A stretch of 38,608 nucleotides of DNA. It comes from Acidobacteriota bacterium (GTDB lineage Bacteria > Acidobacteriota > Terriglobia > UBA7540). Numbering within the stretch: position 1 is the stretch's first letter; every line of letters begins with the position of its first letter. Below, in pieces: positions 1 through 9,670 of the stretch. A program made the position numbers and the translations under genes. Below the pieces are notes generated by a model that had not been told where the DNA came from, did no database searches, and was given only the letters and a program-made list of their open reading frames with translations. The stretch is from contig PLWR01000280.1 in NCBI GenBank assembly GCA_003165615.1, positions 1-38,608 on the forward strand, written 5' to 3'.

Positions 1-443
1 CGGCATGGGTCCGCCGGTCGGATACGACTTGCCGCACTGCTGGTCCCGGCGGTCGTCACTTTATAGATATTCGAGGCATTGACGATTTCATAGTTCAGCG
101 GATAGGCATGAAGCGCCAGCCATGATGGCGCGAGTCCTGTGTTTATGGTTGTGTTGAAACTGACCGTGTACTCTCCGTAATGAGCGTCAAGCGTTGTCGC
201 GTTTGTAAAATAGTTGCCAGAGTGCAGGTGCCCATCCGTGAGACATGCAACGCTTGTACAGATCTGAAATACGCTTCCTGCCCCGCTAAGGAATGTGCCA
301 TTGGCTGGCGGAGAAGAATATAAGTTTACCGTGGAAAGTGTACCGCCAGTGAGTTGCAGTTGTGGTGTCTGAGCTGTAGTTGATGTTATCAGACCACACA
401 GGGATGCGGCGAAAGCGATCACAGAACAAGCGCGAACCCTCAT
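1..443 (-). CDS. Exported protein of unknown function, 3' end beyond window
   Basis: An open frame of 147 codons starts at ATG 443 and runs off the left edge without a stop. A strong Shine-Dalgarno (AAGGAGG) lies 5 nt upstream of the ATG and fixes the start. The first 24 residues (MRVRACSVIAFAASLCG... ending in TAQ) form a Sec signal peptide, so the product should be periplasmic or outside the cell. The mature part is rich in Thr, Ser, Asn and Gly, has a Cys pair near residues 62 and 67 (QICTSVAC), and reads like beta-sandwich extracellular sequence. I do not recognise a family. It lies 196 bp downstream of the Tat glycosidase-like gene on the same strand, so co-transcription is possible. The frame and signal peptide are seen directly; the function is unknown. 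Confidence 0.72.
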   Translation of the reverse strand, partial: MRVRACSVIAFAASLCGLITSTTAQTPQLQLTGGTLSTVNLYSSPPANGTFLSGAGSVFQICTSVACLTDGHLHSGNYFTNATTLDAHYGEYTVSFNTTINTGLAPSWLALHAYPLNYEIVNASNIYKVTTAGTSSAASRIRPADPC

Positions 444-639
444 CGTTGCCTCCTTCATCATTGCCTTGTTAATAGAAACTATTTGGGAATTCAGAGGGCA
501 ATCTTGAACACGATCTCGCATCCCGCAACCACAATCCAACGCGCACCAGCATGTTGCTGAAATGCTTCAAGCTGCTGCGTGATCGTCTCCTGGGAACCAT
601 CGCGGATATCCCTATTCGTTTCCTCAAAGGAGTCGCCGG

Positions 640-3282
640 TCACTCAAGACGAATCACATGCTGGCTGGGCGCCACAACTCGGAAGTTACCATTGACGCGA
701 ACGGAAACCGATCGCTGGACAGAGGGAGGGACATGAAGTTGAACCTGGCGATATCTCCGCTGATGCTCGCCACGACTAACCTTATATTCAAGCGCAAGCG
801 TGCCACCTTCTCTGTGAAGCTCGAAGTCAACAATGCCAAACGGTGTAGGAGCATGTTTCACTCTGATTCCATTGTTCAACCAGTCCTCCTTCGCACCCCA
901 GCATAAATGTAAAATATTCTTGTCTTCGAACACCAGGGAGTTCCGGTGCAAATGCACATATTGCGCCGCCGCCCAGCCATGAGGCATATCTCCATCTCCT
1001 AGACGCGTGTCGAGAGATATCGTCTCAATCCAGCCATTCGTTGGCGAAGCATGAGCGACATAGCCATCGTATAGCCTGTGGAACGTCGCGAGGTCATTGC
1101 GTAGCAGACAACACATTGCCCAGTCGACTGTCATGTACGTCCAAATTGTGTTCTCGAAGAACCCACTAAACGTATATTCATCTTCTTTACAGTTCTGATA
1201 TATGACCTCAAGGGTCTTCGATATCATCGGATCATCTGGTTCTAGGAAGCGCGTCGGATAGAGCGCCGCTACCGAGCCCCATAGATCACATTGAGGAAGA
1301 CCTTGATAGGGTGTCGCAGGAATGTACTTGCTATGCGCGACCCTTTCGAATGCGGTTTTTATGGAAGCGAGGAGGTTGGCGGACAACTCGTTATAGACCT
1401 CCGTGATCCACTTCACATCCTGTTCCTCGCCGAGTGCCGTGGCAGCCTCAATCGCAACCCGAAGCCCTAGAACAGACCAGTAATCGTGGTAGAAATAGTA
1501 ACCTGGACCTTCGGCAATTGCTTCACCCTCGCCCATTGGGAGCAGGCCATAGTACATGGGTCGATTGCCACCTTCGGTGAAAACTTTACTTTGGGACGTC
1601 ACATTCTTGATCCAGAGTGCACCCTTTCGAATGCTTGGGTAAGCAGCCTTCAACCACTCCCGGTCGCCCGAGAATTGGAAATGATGGACCAGAGCCCACA
1701 AAGCTTGTCCCTGGCTATCGAGTTCATTGATCGGTGCTTGCCAGGAGCCAGACTCTTGTTGTTCGTAGGATTTAAAATCACTCGTCAGGTTAGATTGCCA
1801 GAACAGACGGAGGGATTTCGCCGCCTCCTCAGAATGTCCGGCAACGTCAAGCGCAGCAGTCAGATGCGATCCGTCCCGATACCAGAAGGCGTTGTACACC
1901 GTCGCGCCAGGTTTGACGACGTATAAATCCTCAGCGTTATTTGCCATCTTGGAATACTTCGTTCGCAGCAGAAAGATGTTGATGAGGGAGGTCTTGTAAA
2001 GGCCGTCCAGTCGGACATCACCTGTAATTAATTGGGCGCCTCGGCTAAGAAGCTGGTCCCAGTTTTCTTTGGCTGTCAATCGGCTTGCAGGGGAGTCCAC
2101 ACTTACGCCCTTATCATGATCGAGAGTGGTGAGATTATGGGGAAGGCGAATGAGACATTTACCCACCTCGGCTCCGGAATCCCGATAGTCAAGAGTCACC
2201 GAACACATCGCATCCTCACCGGACGGCTCGCCGCAACGGACATAAAATAGCGCTTTGGCGCTTAACTTTCCGAGTTTTACCTGCTCGAGATCGACAGCCT
2301 CCTCAAAGATCCATATGCCATTCAAGAGTGCCGACCGAAAAGGAAGGGTGGCGGATGGGTCCGTCTCTGACGTGACACGGATCTCCTGCCCAGTAGCTTG
2401 AACCACAAACTCACTCAGATGCGGTTTTCCGGGCGTAAGGTCTGCCAAGTCCACTATGTCCGATTGACTGTCGGCAGAGAACTTGAGGAGCGTTTCGCCG
2501 GGTTTGGGTGGGTCGTTCGCGAAAAGTCCCATGCTGGACGGCGGTAGGCAGAGACCGAGGATGACGCGATAGGTCTTTCCGATCTGCACGGGAAACCTGT
2601 ACCGCAAAGGCCGAAAAAGAAAAGAGCCTCTGCTGCTGCTGAACGCTAGGTCAAAACCGGAGGTATAACCGGCAGGCTTGCCAAGCGCCGTCGTGTATCT
2701 TTCTGGAGTCAAAAAGTTATACCTTGCTTGCGAGACCGTTGTCTTTGCGGTGTCAGGAAATATAGCTAGAATCTGGTCCCCACACGTTATGAGTCCATCT
2801 TTCACGGCCACGGTCATATTATATGGGAACGTTAGGCGAGCCTTCCACGGAAGGGCCTTTCCTTCGATCTCCAGATATTCCGCTCTTGCATCTGCCACAT
2901 TCGAAGCATACGCGGTCAAGCGCACGCTCCTCTGAGGCGACGTCGCTATGGTTTCTACGATCGGAAGATATCCATCTTCTAACGATTGGGACCACTGCAG
3001 CACAGCATTCCCCTCAGAACTCGGATTAATTTCCACGTGAACGTTTGCGTGCCGGGTATCGAGCGAGCCATACTGATCAACGATCCCCGGACTTTCATCC
3101 CCCAAGCCTATCGCTGTTCTAAGATTAGTATTGTAGAGAGGATGTGAGGACGTAGCTGACCTTGCCGTCTGAAAGAACGAGAGATTGTTGTTTCTTGCTA
3201 AACTTATGTGTGAGTCTAGCCCCACAACACCAAGAGCGGCTCCGGCCCCCAGGATGAATTTTCTTCTGCTATGTTTCCACAT
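640..3282 (-). CDS. Tat-exported six-hairpin (alpha/alpha)6 glycosidase-like protein
   Basis: The frame is open further upstream, but the real start is ATG 3282. It begins MWKHSRRKFILGAGAALG, a twin-arginine signal, and the upstream codons belong to an IS1380 remnant read in another frame. The product has 880 residues. The first ~430 look like beta-sandwich modules. From about residue 460 there is a helical barrel with the motif NAFWYRDGSHLTAALDVAGH, reminiscent of the RDG/RDA segment of GH15-like enzymes, and a late DMPHGWAAAQYVHLHRNSLV segment that also occurs, diverged, in the protein at 15815-18073. It probably hydrolyses an oligosaccharide in the periplasm. The substrate and exact GH family cannot be told. 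GGAG of the start lies 7 nt before ATG, inside the transposase remnant. No stop or frameshift is seen. Confidence 0.8.
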   Translation of the reverse strand: MWKHSRRKFILGAGAALGVVGLDSHISLARNNNLSFFQTARSATSSHPLYNTNLRTAIGLGDESPGIVDQYGSLDTRHANVHVEINPSSEGNAVLQWSQSLEDGYLPIVETIATSPQRSVRLTAYASNVADARAEYLEIEGKALPWKARLTFPYNMTVAVKDGLITCGDQILAIFPDTAKTTVSQARYNFLTPERYTTALGKPAGYTSGFDLAFSSSRGSFLFRPLRYRFPVQIGKTYRVILGLCLPPSSMGLFANDPPKPGETLLKFSADSQSDIVDLADLTPGKPHLSEFVVQATGQEIRVTSETDPSATLPFRSALLNGIWIFEEAVDLEQVKLGKLSAKALFYVRCGEPSGEDAMCSVTLDYRDSGAEVGKCLIRLPHNLTTLDHDKGVSVDSPASRLTAKENWDQLLSRGAQLITGDVRLDGLYKTSLINIFLLRTKYSKMANNAEDLYVVKPGATVYNAFWYRDGSHLTAALDVAGHSEEAAKSLRLFWQSNLTSDFKSYEQQESGSWQAPINELDSQGQALWALVHHFQFSGDREWLKAAYPSIRKGALWIKNVTSQSKVFTEGGNRPMYYGLLPMGEGEAIAEGPGYYFYHDYWSVLGLRVAIEAATALGEEQDVKWITEVYNELSANLLASIKTAFERVAHSKYIPATPYQGLPQCDLWGSVAALYPTRFLEPDDPMISKTLEVIYQNCKEDEYTFSGFFENTIWTYMTVDWAMCCLLRNDLATFHRLYDGYVAHASPTNGWIETISLDTRLGDGDMPHGWAAAQYVHLHRNSLVFEDKNILHLCWGAKEDWLNNGIRVKHAPTPFGIVDFELHREGGTLALEYKVSRGEHQRRYRQVQLHVPPSVQRSVSVRVNGNFRVVAPSQHVIRLE

Positions 3283-3284
3283 AA

Positions 3285-3682
3285 TAAATCTCCGGCTTGG
3301 CGAAGGCTGCGTCAGCGCGAAAGGCGACTTCCTTCCCCATCCGCTGCTGGCGCTCAATCTCGGGCAGCAACAACTCATCCCAGCTCTCGGCACTATGAAC
3401 ATTTCCTGAACGGATTTTCGCCGCCAGGCAATCGCCCTCCCGGGTGAATAAAAGCAGTGGGTGATAACAGGTGGATTCAAGGTGCCCGTTGTAGGCGCTC
3501 TGCTCCTGCTCCACGTAAACTGGGATCTCGGTCGAATCCATGTCCAACACGATTCGGTACGGCGAACCCAAGGTTTCTGCTCTCCCAATCGGTTCCCGGT
3601 TCGGTCGCTCCAGCCCCGCGAAGTTCTCCTTCTCGGCCAACAGCTCTGTCTCGAAGGTCTGCAATCGCGAGGTCAGCGCCGC
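3285..3682 (-). pseudogene. IS1380-family transposase fragment
   Basis: About 132 codons match the middle of IS1380-family DDE transposases. The frame contains ALTSRLQTFETELLAE, then RIVLDMDSTEIPVY (first catalytic Asp region), EQEQSAYNGHLESTCYHP, and ends in RADAAFAKPEIY, after which the family sequence stops abruptly at about 3285. Both the N-terminal quarter and the C-terminal half, including the last catalytic residue, are missing, so it cannot transpose. The surrounding frame stays open from 3859 to 3269, but the codons above 3682 do not resemble the family. The fragment lies between the epimerase-like gene and the Tat glycosidase-like gene, and its last codons overlap the ribosome-binding site of the latter. 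No terminal inverted repeats were found. Confidence 0.85.
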
Positions 3683-3855
3683 CTGGCACATCAGTACATC
3701 TTGCAACAGGATGGAACTCGCAACTATGCACTTCGCTTGGACGTCTTTATTTGCAATAGCTTCTGTCATAACCATCATGGCCGTATGTTCGCATCGCCTT
3801 CCAGAATCGCGTCGTAGAGTCTTTTCAGAACAGCCATTCATTGTCTTCGCGCAGT

Positions 3856-4866
3856 TCATTGAGAAGGCCGCAGCTCATAGAAGTCGTAACGGAGAGTCCA
3901 CTTCTCCTCCCGCCCCGGCTCCACCGAGAGCGCTATGAAGGCCTCCGGACACACGGTCGTCCGGATGGACCAGAACTGCAACCGGGCAAGGGGGCGGTCG
4001 CCACGGATGCGCGCGCCCACGCCAGCCGCGAGGTTCTCGATGCGGATGTCGTAGTCCTGAGCGCCACTGCCGAAGCCGCTGAGTTCCGAATAGGTTTCCT
4101 CGCCAGCCTGCAATTCGCGCAGGTAGACGAGCTGCCGCCCGTGCACCGCGGCAAGAGGCTGCAATTCGCGCTCGGCCTTCAGCTCGAACGGAAACCGGAC
4201 GACTACGTCGGGGCCGGTAGGGCGGCCATCAATCACGAAGAAGTTATGGTTATACTGTTCGGCGTGGATGGCCCGGCGCCCCGTGTTGCGCAAGGTGTGC
4301 TCGATGATCATCTGCGGCTGCCCGGAGACCAAGCGCACACGCTTGGTGTAAACATAGGCATAGCCGGAGGGGTGGCTCAGCTCGTGACGGAATTCGATCC
4401 AGTCCCTGCCTTGGCGCACGGTCCACTTGCCCGGGTCAACGATATCATAGGTCCGGGACCACTCGTAGTTGCTACTGTCGGGTCGACGCACGGCGCCCAC
4501 ACCCAGCCGTACGAAGGTCTGGCCCGGCTCCGCCTCCCCGAATCCCCAAGACGATTCGGCTGCGGTGAACGGTTCCCCCAGCTTGAACTCCTCGACAGGC
4601 CCCATGATGGCATCGTGAAGTTTGGGGTCGTATTTCGGAAACCACTGGCCGAAATACTCATGTCCCTTGTACCTTAGATCGGGCATAACGCCCGACCAGT
4701 CGAACCGCGTTCCGCGGTAATAGCCGCGCTCGGCATCTGGCAGGTAGAAGCGGGCCTGCAGGACACCGTTCGACAACTCCACCTGCGGCGGTTCCGTATC
4801 GCTCGCAGGCCACAGAACTGCAGCAGTGATGAGCACAACCAGGAGTACCGACATAGCCCGAATCAT
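3856..4866 (-). CDS. Exported aldose 1-epimerase-like (galactose mutarotase fold) protein
   Basis: The product has about 336 residues. ATG 4866 is preceded by AGGAG at 9 nt; a GTG one codon upstream (4869) at 6 nt is an equally possible start. The N-terminus (MIRAMSVLLVVLITAAVLW) is a signal peptide or anchor. The mature part reads as a single beta-rich domain: YYRGTRFDWSG near the start, a stretch of paired polar strands, then EQYNHNFFVIDG, which resembles the His-containing core of galactose-mutarotase-fold proteins. The likely role is handling the anomeric form or binding of a sugar released in the periplasm; catalysis is not proven. It lies 514 bp downstream of TonB receptor 1 on the same strand. 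It is intact, and its stop is followed by the IS1380 remnant. The fold assignment is by pattern only. Confidence 0.72.
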   Translation of the reverse strand: MIRAMSVLLVVLITAAVLWPASDTEPPQVELSNGVLQARFYLPDAERGYYRGTRFDWSGVMPDLRYKGHEYFGQWFPKYDPKLHDAIMGPVEEFKLGEPFTAAESSWGFGEAEPGQTFVRLGVGAVRRPDSSNYEWSRTYDIVDPGKWTVRQGRDWIEFRHELSHPSGYAYVYTKRVRLVSGQPQMIIEHTLRNTGRRAIHAEQYNHNFFVIDGRPTGPDVVVRFPFELKAERELQPLAAVHGRQLVYLRELQAGEETYSELSGFGSGAQDYDIRIENLAAGVGARIRGDRPLARLQFWSIRTTVCPEAFIALSVEPGREEKWTLRYDFYELRPSQ

Positions 4867-5133
4867 CACCTCAGACTCCTATCAAACCTCTCATGCATCC
4901 GACAGTCCTCCGAGGCGGGCCGAGCATGCCCAGCCAGACTCGCATATGAGCAAGGACATACCGCGCCCCTTTTGCCGTGGCATTCTGAGCATTGACAGCC
5001 TTTCGGCTGCCCATGATTGGCAGAAACTCGCCGCGAGCGCATTGGGGCGATTCGTCGCATTCAAAGGACTTGGGTGTCGACCTTCTGCAGAGCATTCACA
5101 GCGAAAGCCAGCTACCCATAACACGCTCGACAT

Positions 5134-5150
5134 AAACGACTAAGTCGTTT
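5134..5150. promoter_or_regulatory. Perfect 8+1+8 palindrome, candidate operator
   Basis: AAACGACT, one central A, then AGTCGTTT: a perfect 17-bp dyad 268 bp upstream of the epimerase-like gene start. The one-base centre makes it a better protein-binding site than a hairpin. The ACGACT/AGTCGT arms are in the style of short dyads bound by BlaI/MecI- or TetR-type repressors, but no such regulator is in the window. A T-rich run follows on the + strand. The function is inferred from symmetry only. Confidence 0.35.
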
Positions 5151-5297
5151 CTTTCTTGCAGAGCGCAGCGAAGAAGAATCCCGACATCTGTGAAGTCAAG
5201 CAAGTGCTGAATTCCTTCGTCGACTTCGCCTCCTTGGGATAATTCGGGGGGTCAGCAACCTGCTCCGAATATCCGACCGACACCCCTTTCTCAGCTC

Positions 5298-5340
5298 GCT
5301 CCCCTCGACTATCTCCACAGGGGAGAGGGTCGAGGGGAGC
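5298..5340 (-). terminator. 12-bp perfect hairpin downstream of TonB receptor 1
   Basis: Arms GCTCCCCTCGAC (5298-5309) and GTCGAGGGGAGC (5329-5340) pair perfectly around a 19-nt loop that is itself C/G-rich. It begins 41 bp after the receptor stop codon. There is no U tract after the stem on the - strand, so it is not a classical intrinsic terminator. It may instead stabilise the 3' end or be a REP-like dispersed palindrome. Confidence 0.45.
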
Positions 5341-5380
5341 ATTTCGTGGTTTGCGGGTCGCGATGCGACATGGGCGAGTG

Positions 5381-8300
5381 CTAGAAAAGTAACTTCAGAG
5401 CAAATTGGACCTGCCGTTCGGGAAGCACTGTCGAACTGGCTACGCCGAATGCCGGAGAGCTGAGGAGCGGGGAGGGGATATTAAAAGCGTGCTGATTGAA
5501 CAAATTAAAGAATTCCCCGCGGAATTGAAGCGTCACGCGCTCCGTAATCTTCGTATCTTTAAGAACTGAGAAGTCAACATTGGAGAAGCCGTGAGTCCTG
5601 AATGTATTCCGGCCCAGATTTCCTGGGTGGTCTTGCACGCCGGTGGTGAGGGCACCCGGCGTGGCGAAGAACTCTTGCCCCAGGTTGGCTCCGTCCGACA
5701 CTACCGCATTTGACCAGAACTGTTGCTCTGGACTAGGCCCCGTCCTCCGGGTAGGTTGTTGAACCAAGTCGGGTCTGGTACCTTGGACACCCCAGTACTC
5801 TTCTATACCATACTCCGCGGTGCCAAAGGGCGAACTTACTGTGAACGGCAAGCCCGACTGTCCCTGAATAACGCTGGTGATTTGCCAACCCTCGGCCAAA
5901 CGGCGGGGCACAAAGGATATCGCTTGCCATTTGTCGATGGGAAGCGCGTAGGTCAAATTGCCCACCAACCGCTGGGGGAAATCAAAAGAGGAAACCCCTT
6001 TTTCGCAGCGCCAGCAAAAGGGATCATTCTGCACGATGTCCGAGTCTTGACCCGGCCCGTTAAGGGTCGTTGAGGCGTTGTCAATGGCTTTCGAATAGGT
6101 GTACGAGACCTGAAACTGTATCCCGTGGGTGGGGGCAACTCTGCGCAGCATCGCCTGCAAGGAATTGTAAGTGGAATGGGCGTGGTTGTCTGTGAGCTGG
6201 AACTCGCGGAGGCCAGGGTCGGCCACCGAATAAGGCGTGAATTGCGCTTCCGCCCCTACATAGGCGTTCGGATACTCGGAAGCATAAAGGCCCACAGCGT
6301 TGTTAGTCACATAGCCGACCTGAAGGGCGAGATCCCCAGGCAACTGGCGTTCCAACGTGAGGTTCCCCGCCATCGTGTATCCGTTATGATAACCCATGTC
6401 GGTGACGTTGACGAGAAGTGGTCCTCCGAGATAGTTTTCGATGGGCAGCAGATTGAGCGGGGTATTTGGAGGAATCTTATGAGTGTCACCGTCAGGCGGA
6501 AGGAGTGGGTTACCACTTAGGGTAGTAAGCGTTGGCGCCGTTGCCAGCGAACGTGGAGTTAGCGAAAAGACAGGGTTTTCCGTGGCGCCGGGCACGGCAC
6601 CAAAGGGTTGCTGCTCATCCGTCTGGCTCAAGGGAACGTTCGTAAAAACCGCAAACCCTCCTCGGAGCACCGTTTTCTCACTCAACTTAGCGGCCATACC
6701 AAAGCGCGGCCCAAACCCGTGATAATCTTCGTGCCACATCGGCACGGGGTTAATCACGAACTTTCGAAAGACGCCGCCGCCTTCCAGTTTCGGGTCATCC
6801 ACGATACCCATGGTGCGACCGGCTGTCTCGATGGGAACGGAGTTGTATTCGTAACGGAACCCGAGGTTCAGCGTAAGCTTCCGGCTCACTCTAAGATCGT
6901 CTTGGATCCATCCGGCAACGTTGTAATGACGAAATGCTTCGGGCGACATCGGCCCATGGTCCGTCGGCCATCCCGGAAAAATAACGCTTTGCAAGTAGGT
7001 GGTGGGGGCGCCTAGCATGAAGCTGATTAGGGAACTCGGGCTCGTGGAGCCGGCTGCTAGATTGTTCAGGCCGCTGGCGGAGGGCACGGCGACCGGAATG
7101 GCTTGCCCAGGCTCGAAATTGTATACACCGTTGACCCCGCCGACTGAAGCGCTATACGAATTGGCGCGTATGCGCCGATAGTCGAGCCCGGCGTTGATTG
7201 TGTTCCGTCCCTTAGTCCAAGTCACACTGTCGTTGAAAACAAAAGCCTCGTTGGCTTCCCCCCATTCTGAGGTGTCGGGCCCCCAAGTGGCCAAGCTCCC
7301 ATCCGTAAACGCGCTCTGGGTAATAGAATTATTTTGCTCTGTCACCGGAAAAGTGTGATCTGTGTACGCAAAGCGGAACGAATGAAGTAGCGTCGGTGAG
7401 AAAACATGAGTTTCTGTTAGCCCATAATTGTATTGCCCATTTACTACACCGTCGGAGAAATCTTTACGCTCGATCGTCGCAACTGGATCCGCTTGTGGCA
7501 GCTGGTTAGTGTCCCTTGTGGCTCGAATGAAGAAAAAATCCTTGTCGGAGAAGCGATGGTCAACACGGGCGGACCACTGGTTGGTGGTTTGGGGGAGGCT
7601 CTGCTCAAAATTGAAGGTTCGTGAACCGAGTGGGCCATTCGGTTGGTTGGGCAACGGGTAGCTATTAAGGACTGTTTGGGCATTGGAATTCAAGGGCACT
7701 ATGAGCTGGTCCGGCTCGCCATTTGCGCCGGCGATATTCACAATCCCCTTCCGCTCCTGGACGGTCGGTACCGGAATCAAGACAGGCTCCCCTAGTCGCT
7801 GCCGGAAGCCGGCATATTGAAAGAAAAAGAAGGTTCGGTCTTTGCCGTTGTACACGCCGGGAAGCACAATCGGGCCACCGACCGTTCCGCCAAATTCATT
7901 CCGCCTGAAAGGAGGAACTGCGGTGGCGAAGAAATTACGCGCATCAAAAATGCTATTGCGCACATACTCGAAAGCGCTGCCGTGAAGCGCGTCGGTCCCG
8001 GATTTACTCACCAGTTGTATAATCATGCCTGCACCACGCCCGTACTCGGCCGAGTAGTCATTTTGCAGGACTTTGAACTCCTCGATGGCGTCTAGATTGA
8101 AGTTGGTCATTTGCGCGCCGCCGAATTCGTTGTCGCTGGTTTCCAGGCCATCAAGAAAGCTGGCGCCGGTCGTCCCCCGGTTCCCGTTACTCGCCACGAA
8201 GCTGTTTCCCGAAGGGTTGCTCGTCAGCCCCAACGTGGCGTTCACCTCCATGTTCACGCCCGGCTGTAACATTACCAGCTCCGTAATGTCGCGCCCATTC

Positions 8301-8740
8301 AACGGCAGCACGCTGACCTGCTGCGCGGTGACGAGTCCCCCTAGGGTTGCGTTCTCGGTGGTCAGCAAGGGGGGTGCACTGCTTACTTCCACCTTTGTGA
8401 TAGTCCCCGGCAGCGCCAGCCGGATGTTCACTTCTCTCTGCTGGTTAACGTCGAGTGTAATGTCGCTAGAACTCGCCGTTTTGAAACCTGAGGCCTCGGC
8501 GCCTACCGTGTAAGTACCGACGGGGAGGCTCGGTAAGACGTAATCCCCCGTGTCTGCGGAAACGGTGAAGCGCGTCAGATTCGTACCTTCTTGGGTGGCA
8601 GTAATCTTGACATTGGGCACTGCCGCGCCACTCGGGTCCGTAACCCTCCCCAAGATCTGTCCTACTGCTTGGGCCCGCAACACTGTAGGCGCGGATAGGA
8701 GCATTGTTAACAACAAGGAACTAAGTACATATCGTCGCAT
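5381..8740 (-). CDS. TonB-dependent outer-membrane receptor, Oar-type, with CarboxypepD_reg-like domain
   Basis: ATG 8740 has a perfect GGAGG 6 nt upstream; the frame extends four codons further but without support. The product has 1119 residues. Residues 1-26 are a signal peptide ending in LRAQA. Residues ~28-115 form a carboxypeptidase-regulatory-like beta-sandwich (GQILGRVTDPSGAAVPNVK ... GDYVLPSLPVGTYTV). Residues ~120-235 are the plug (LPLNGRDITELVMLQPGVN, then EFKVLQNDYSAEYGRGAGM). The remainder is a large beta-barrel ending in QFALKLLF, with the C-terminal Phe typical of BAM-inserted barrels. It is expected to bind or import a carbohydrate with TonB-ExbBD energy. It is intact. Its upstream region is interrupted after ~60 bp by an IS1182 remnant that separates it from the LacI operators beyond 9671. 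The substrate is not visible. Confidence 0.93.
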   Translation of the reverse strand: MRRYVLSSLLLTMLLSAPTVLRAQAVGQILGRVTDPSGAAVPNVKITATQEGTNLTRFTVSADTGDYVLPSLPVGTYTVGAEASGFKTASSSDITLDVNQQREVNIRLALPGTITKVEVSSAPPLLTTENATLGGLVTAQQVSVLPLNGRDITELVMLQPGVNMEVNATLGLTSNPSGNSFVASNGNRGTTGASFLDGLETSDNEFGGAQMTNFNLDAIEEFKVLQNDYSAEYGRGAGMIIQLVSKSGTDALHGSAFEYVRNSIFDARNFFATAVPPFRRNEFGGTVGGPIVLPGVYNGKDRTFFFFQYAGFRQRLGEPVLIPVPTVQERKGIVNIAGANGEPDQLIVPLNSNAQTVLNSYPLPNQPNGPLGSRTFNFEQSLPQTTNQWSARVDHRFSDKDFFFIRATRDTNQLPQADPVATIERKDFSDGVVNGQYNYGLTETHVFSPTLLHSFRFAYTDHTFPVTEQNNSITQSAFTDGSLATWGPDTSEWGEANEAFVFNDSVTWTKGRNTINAGLDYRRIRANSYSASVGGVNGVYNFEPGQAIPVAVPSASGLNNLAAGSTSPSSLISFMLGAPTTYLQSVIFPGWPTDHGPMSPEAFRHYNVAGWIQDDLRVSRKLTLNLGFRYEYNSVPIETAGRTMGIVDDPKLEGGGVFRKFVINPVPMWHEDYHGFGPRFGMAAKLSEKTVLRGGFAVFTNVPLSQTDEQQPFGAVPGATENPVFSLTPRSLATAPTLTTLSGNPLLPPDGDTHKIPPNTPLNLLPIENYLGGPLLVNVTDMGYHNGYTMAGNLTLERQLPGDLALQVGYVTNNAVGLYASEYPNAYVGAEAQFTPYSVADPGLREFQLTDNHAHSTYNSLQAMLRRVAPTHGIQFQVSYTYSKAIDNASTTLNGPGQDSDIVQNDPFCWRCEKGVSSFDFPQRLVGNLTYALPIDKWQAISFVPRRLAEGWQITSVIQGQSGLPFTVSSPFGTAEYGIEEYWGVQGTRPDLVQQPTRRTGPSPEQQFWSNAVVSDGANLGQEFFATPGALTTGVQDHPGNLGRNTFRTHGFSNVDFSVLKDTKITERVTLQFRGEFFNLFNQHAFNIPSPLLSSPAFGVASSTVLPERQVQFALKLLF

Positions 8741-8808
8741 AGATACCTCCATTCAGATTGGTTTCCCAATTCCGACGCTAATGTGCCCGAGTTTAAAGAC
8801 CGACTGCC

Positions 8809-9483
8809 ATTGGCTTCCAGCCGGTGAACCGGGACCAGTTGGTGTTCCGGTCGGCGGACGTGGAGAAGCTGGTGGAGGCCGACCACCTGGCGCGGGCGAT
8901 GTGAGAATTGACGGGCCAACTGGACCGGACGCGCTACACCGCCAACGTGGGCGCGGTGGAGGGGGTGGCGGGGCGTCCGCCCTTCGATCCGGACCTGCTG
9001 ATCAGTCTGTGGGTTTAAGCCTACAGCGAAAAGGTCAGTTCGGCGCGGGAAGTGGATCGGCGCTGCAGCTACCATCCCGCCTACCAGTGGCTGACAGGGT
9101 GCGAAATCGTCAATCATCACAAGCTGTCGGACTTCCGCGTTCAACACCAGGAGGCGCTGGATAAGTTGTTCGCACCACTGTTGGGGGTCCTGAGTAGCAA
9201 GGAGCTGATCACCTTCGATCGGGTGGTACATGACATTACGAAGGTGAAGGCAGCGTACGTGACCAAGATGCGCACCGAATCGGCACGAGCCCTTTATAGC
9301 CTGCGCGCCCCCCTGGCGGAATTTACCAACCCTTGGTTGAAGGCCACGCTCGGACTCCGGCAGTTTTGCGTGCGTGGCTTGAAGAAAGTTCTCTGCAAGA
9401 GGTTGTGGGCTTGCCTCACTTACAATATTCAGCAATGGCTCCGCCTGCGGTGGAACGCACGCCTGATCCCCGCCCCGGCCTGA
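8809..9483 (+). pseudogene. IS1182-family transposase remnant with stops and internal deletion
   Basis: One reading frame carries IS1182-type sequence: FQPVNRDQL, VEADHLARAM, a TGA stop at 8902-8904, then RYTANVGAVEGVAGRPPFDP, LLISLWV, a TAA stop at 9016-9018, then YSEKVSSAREVDRRC, YHPAYQWLTGCEIVNHHKL and ITFDRVVHDITKVKA. At about 9255 the frame jumps to the family's C-terminus (RAPLAEFTNPWLKATLGLRQ, LWACLTYNIQQWLRL), so the middle part with most catalytic residues is deleted. The element is dead. It sits in what was probably the divergent intergenic region between TonB receptor 1 and lacI. The sequence up to about 9665 may still be element-derived, but I could not find matching inverted repeats. 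Confidence 0.85.
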
Positions 9484-9670
9484 GGGAGGAGGCGGGGCGG
9501 ACAGGCCGAAAGCCCGAACGGAAAGGAGATAATCGAGGGTCGTCGCCATAACCAATTTCCGTCGTCGACGATCAGGGCCGCAAAAGGGCGTTGTCGAGGC
9601 TCTTACAGTCGCCGGTGCAGGCGATTTTTTCGAAGCTTTAACGCATGGGACGGGTTTAATTTTTCGTTCC

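Larger units (their letters stand above)
4867..5380. other. Gene-free stretch between epimerase-like gene and TonB receptor 1
   Basis: These 514 bp hold no convincing gene; the short frames on both strands lack a start with ribosome-binding site. Two structures are visible: a perfect palindrome at 5134-5150 and a long hairpin at 5298-5340, listed separately. The stretch from about 4920 to 5130 has a repeat-like look but cannot be assigned to an element by eye. Confidence 0.5.

Noticed and set aside
3283..3588. N-terminal extension of the Tat glycosidase-like gene
   Set aside because: The extra codons are the IS1380 remnant in another frame; the twin-arginine signal starts at 3282.
3841..4677. 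278-codon ORF on the + strand
   Set aside because: Antisense to the epimerase-like gene and low in family-like sequence.
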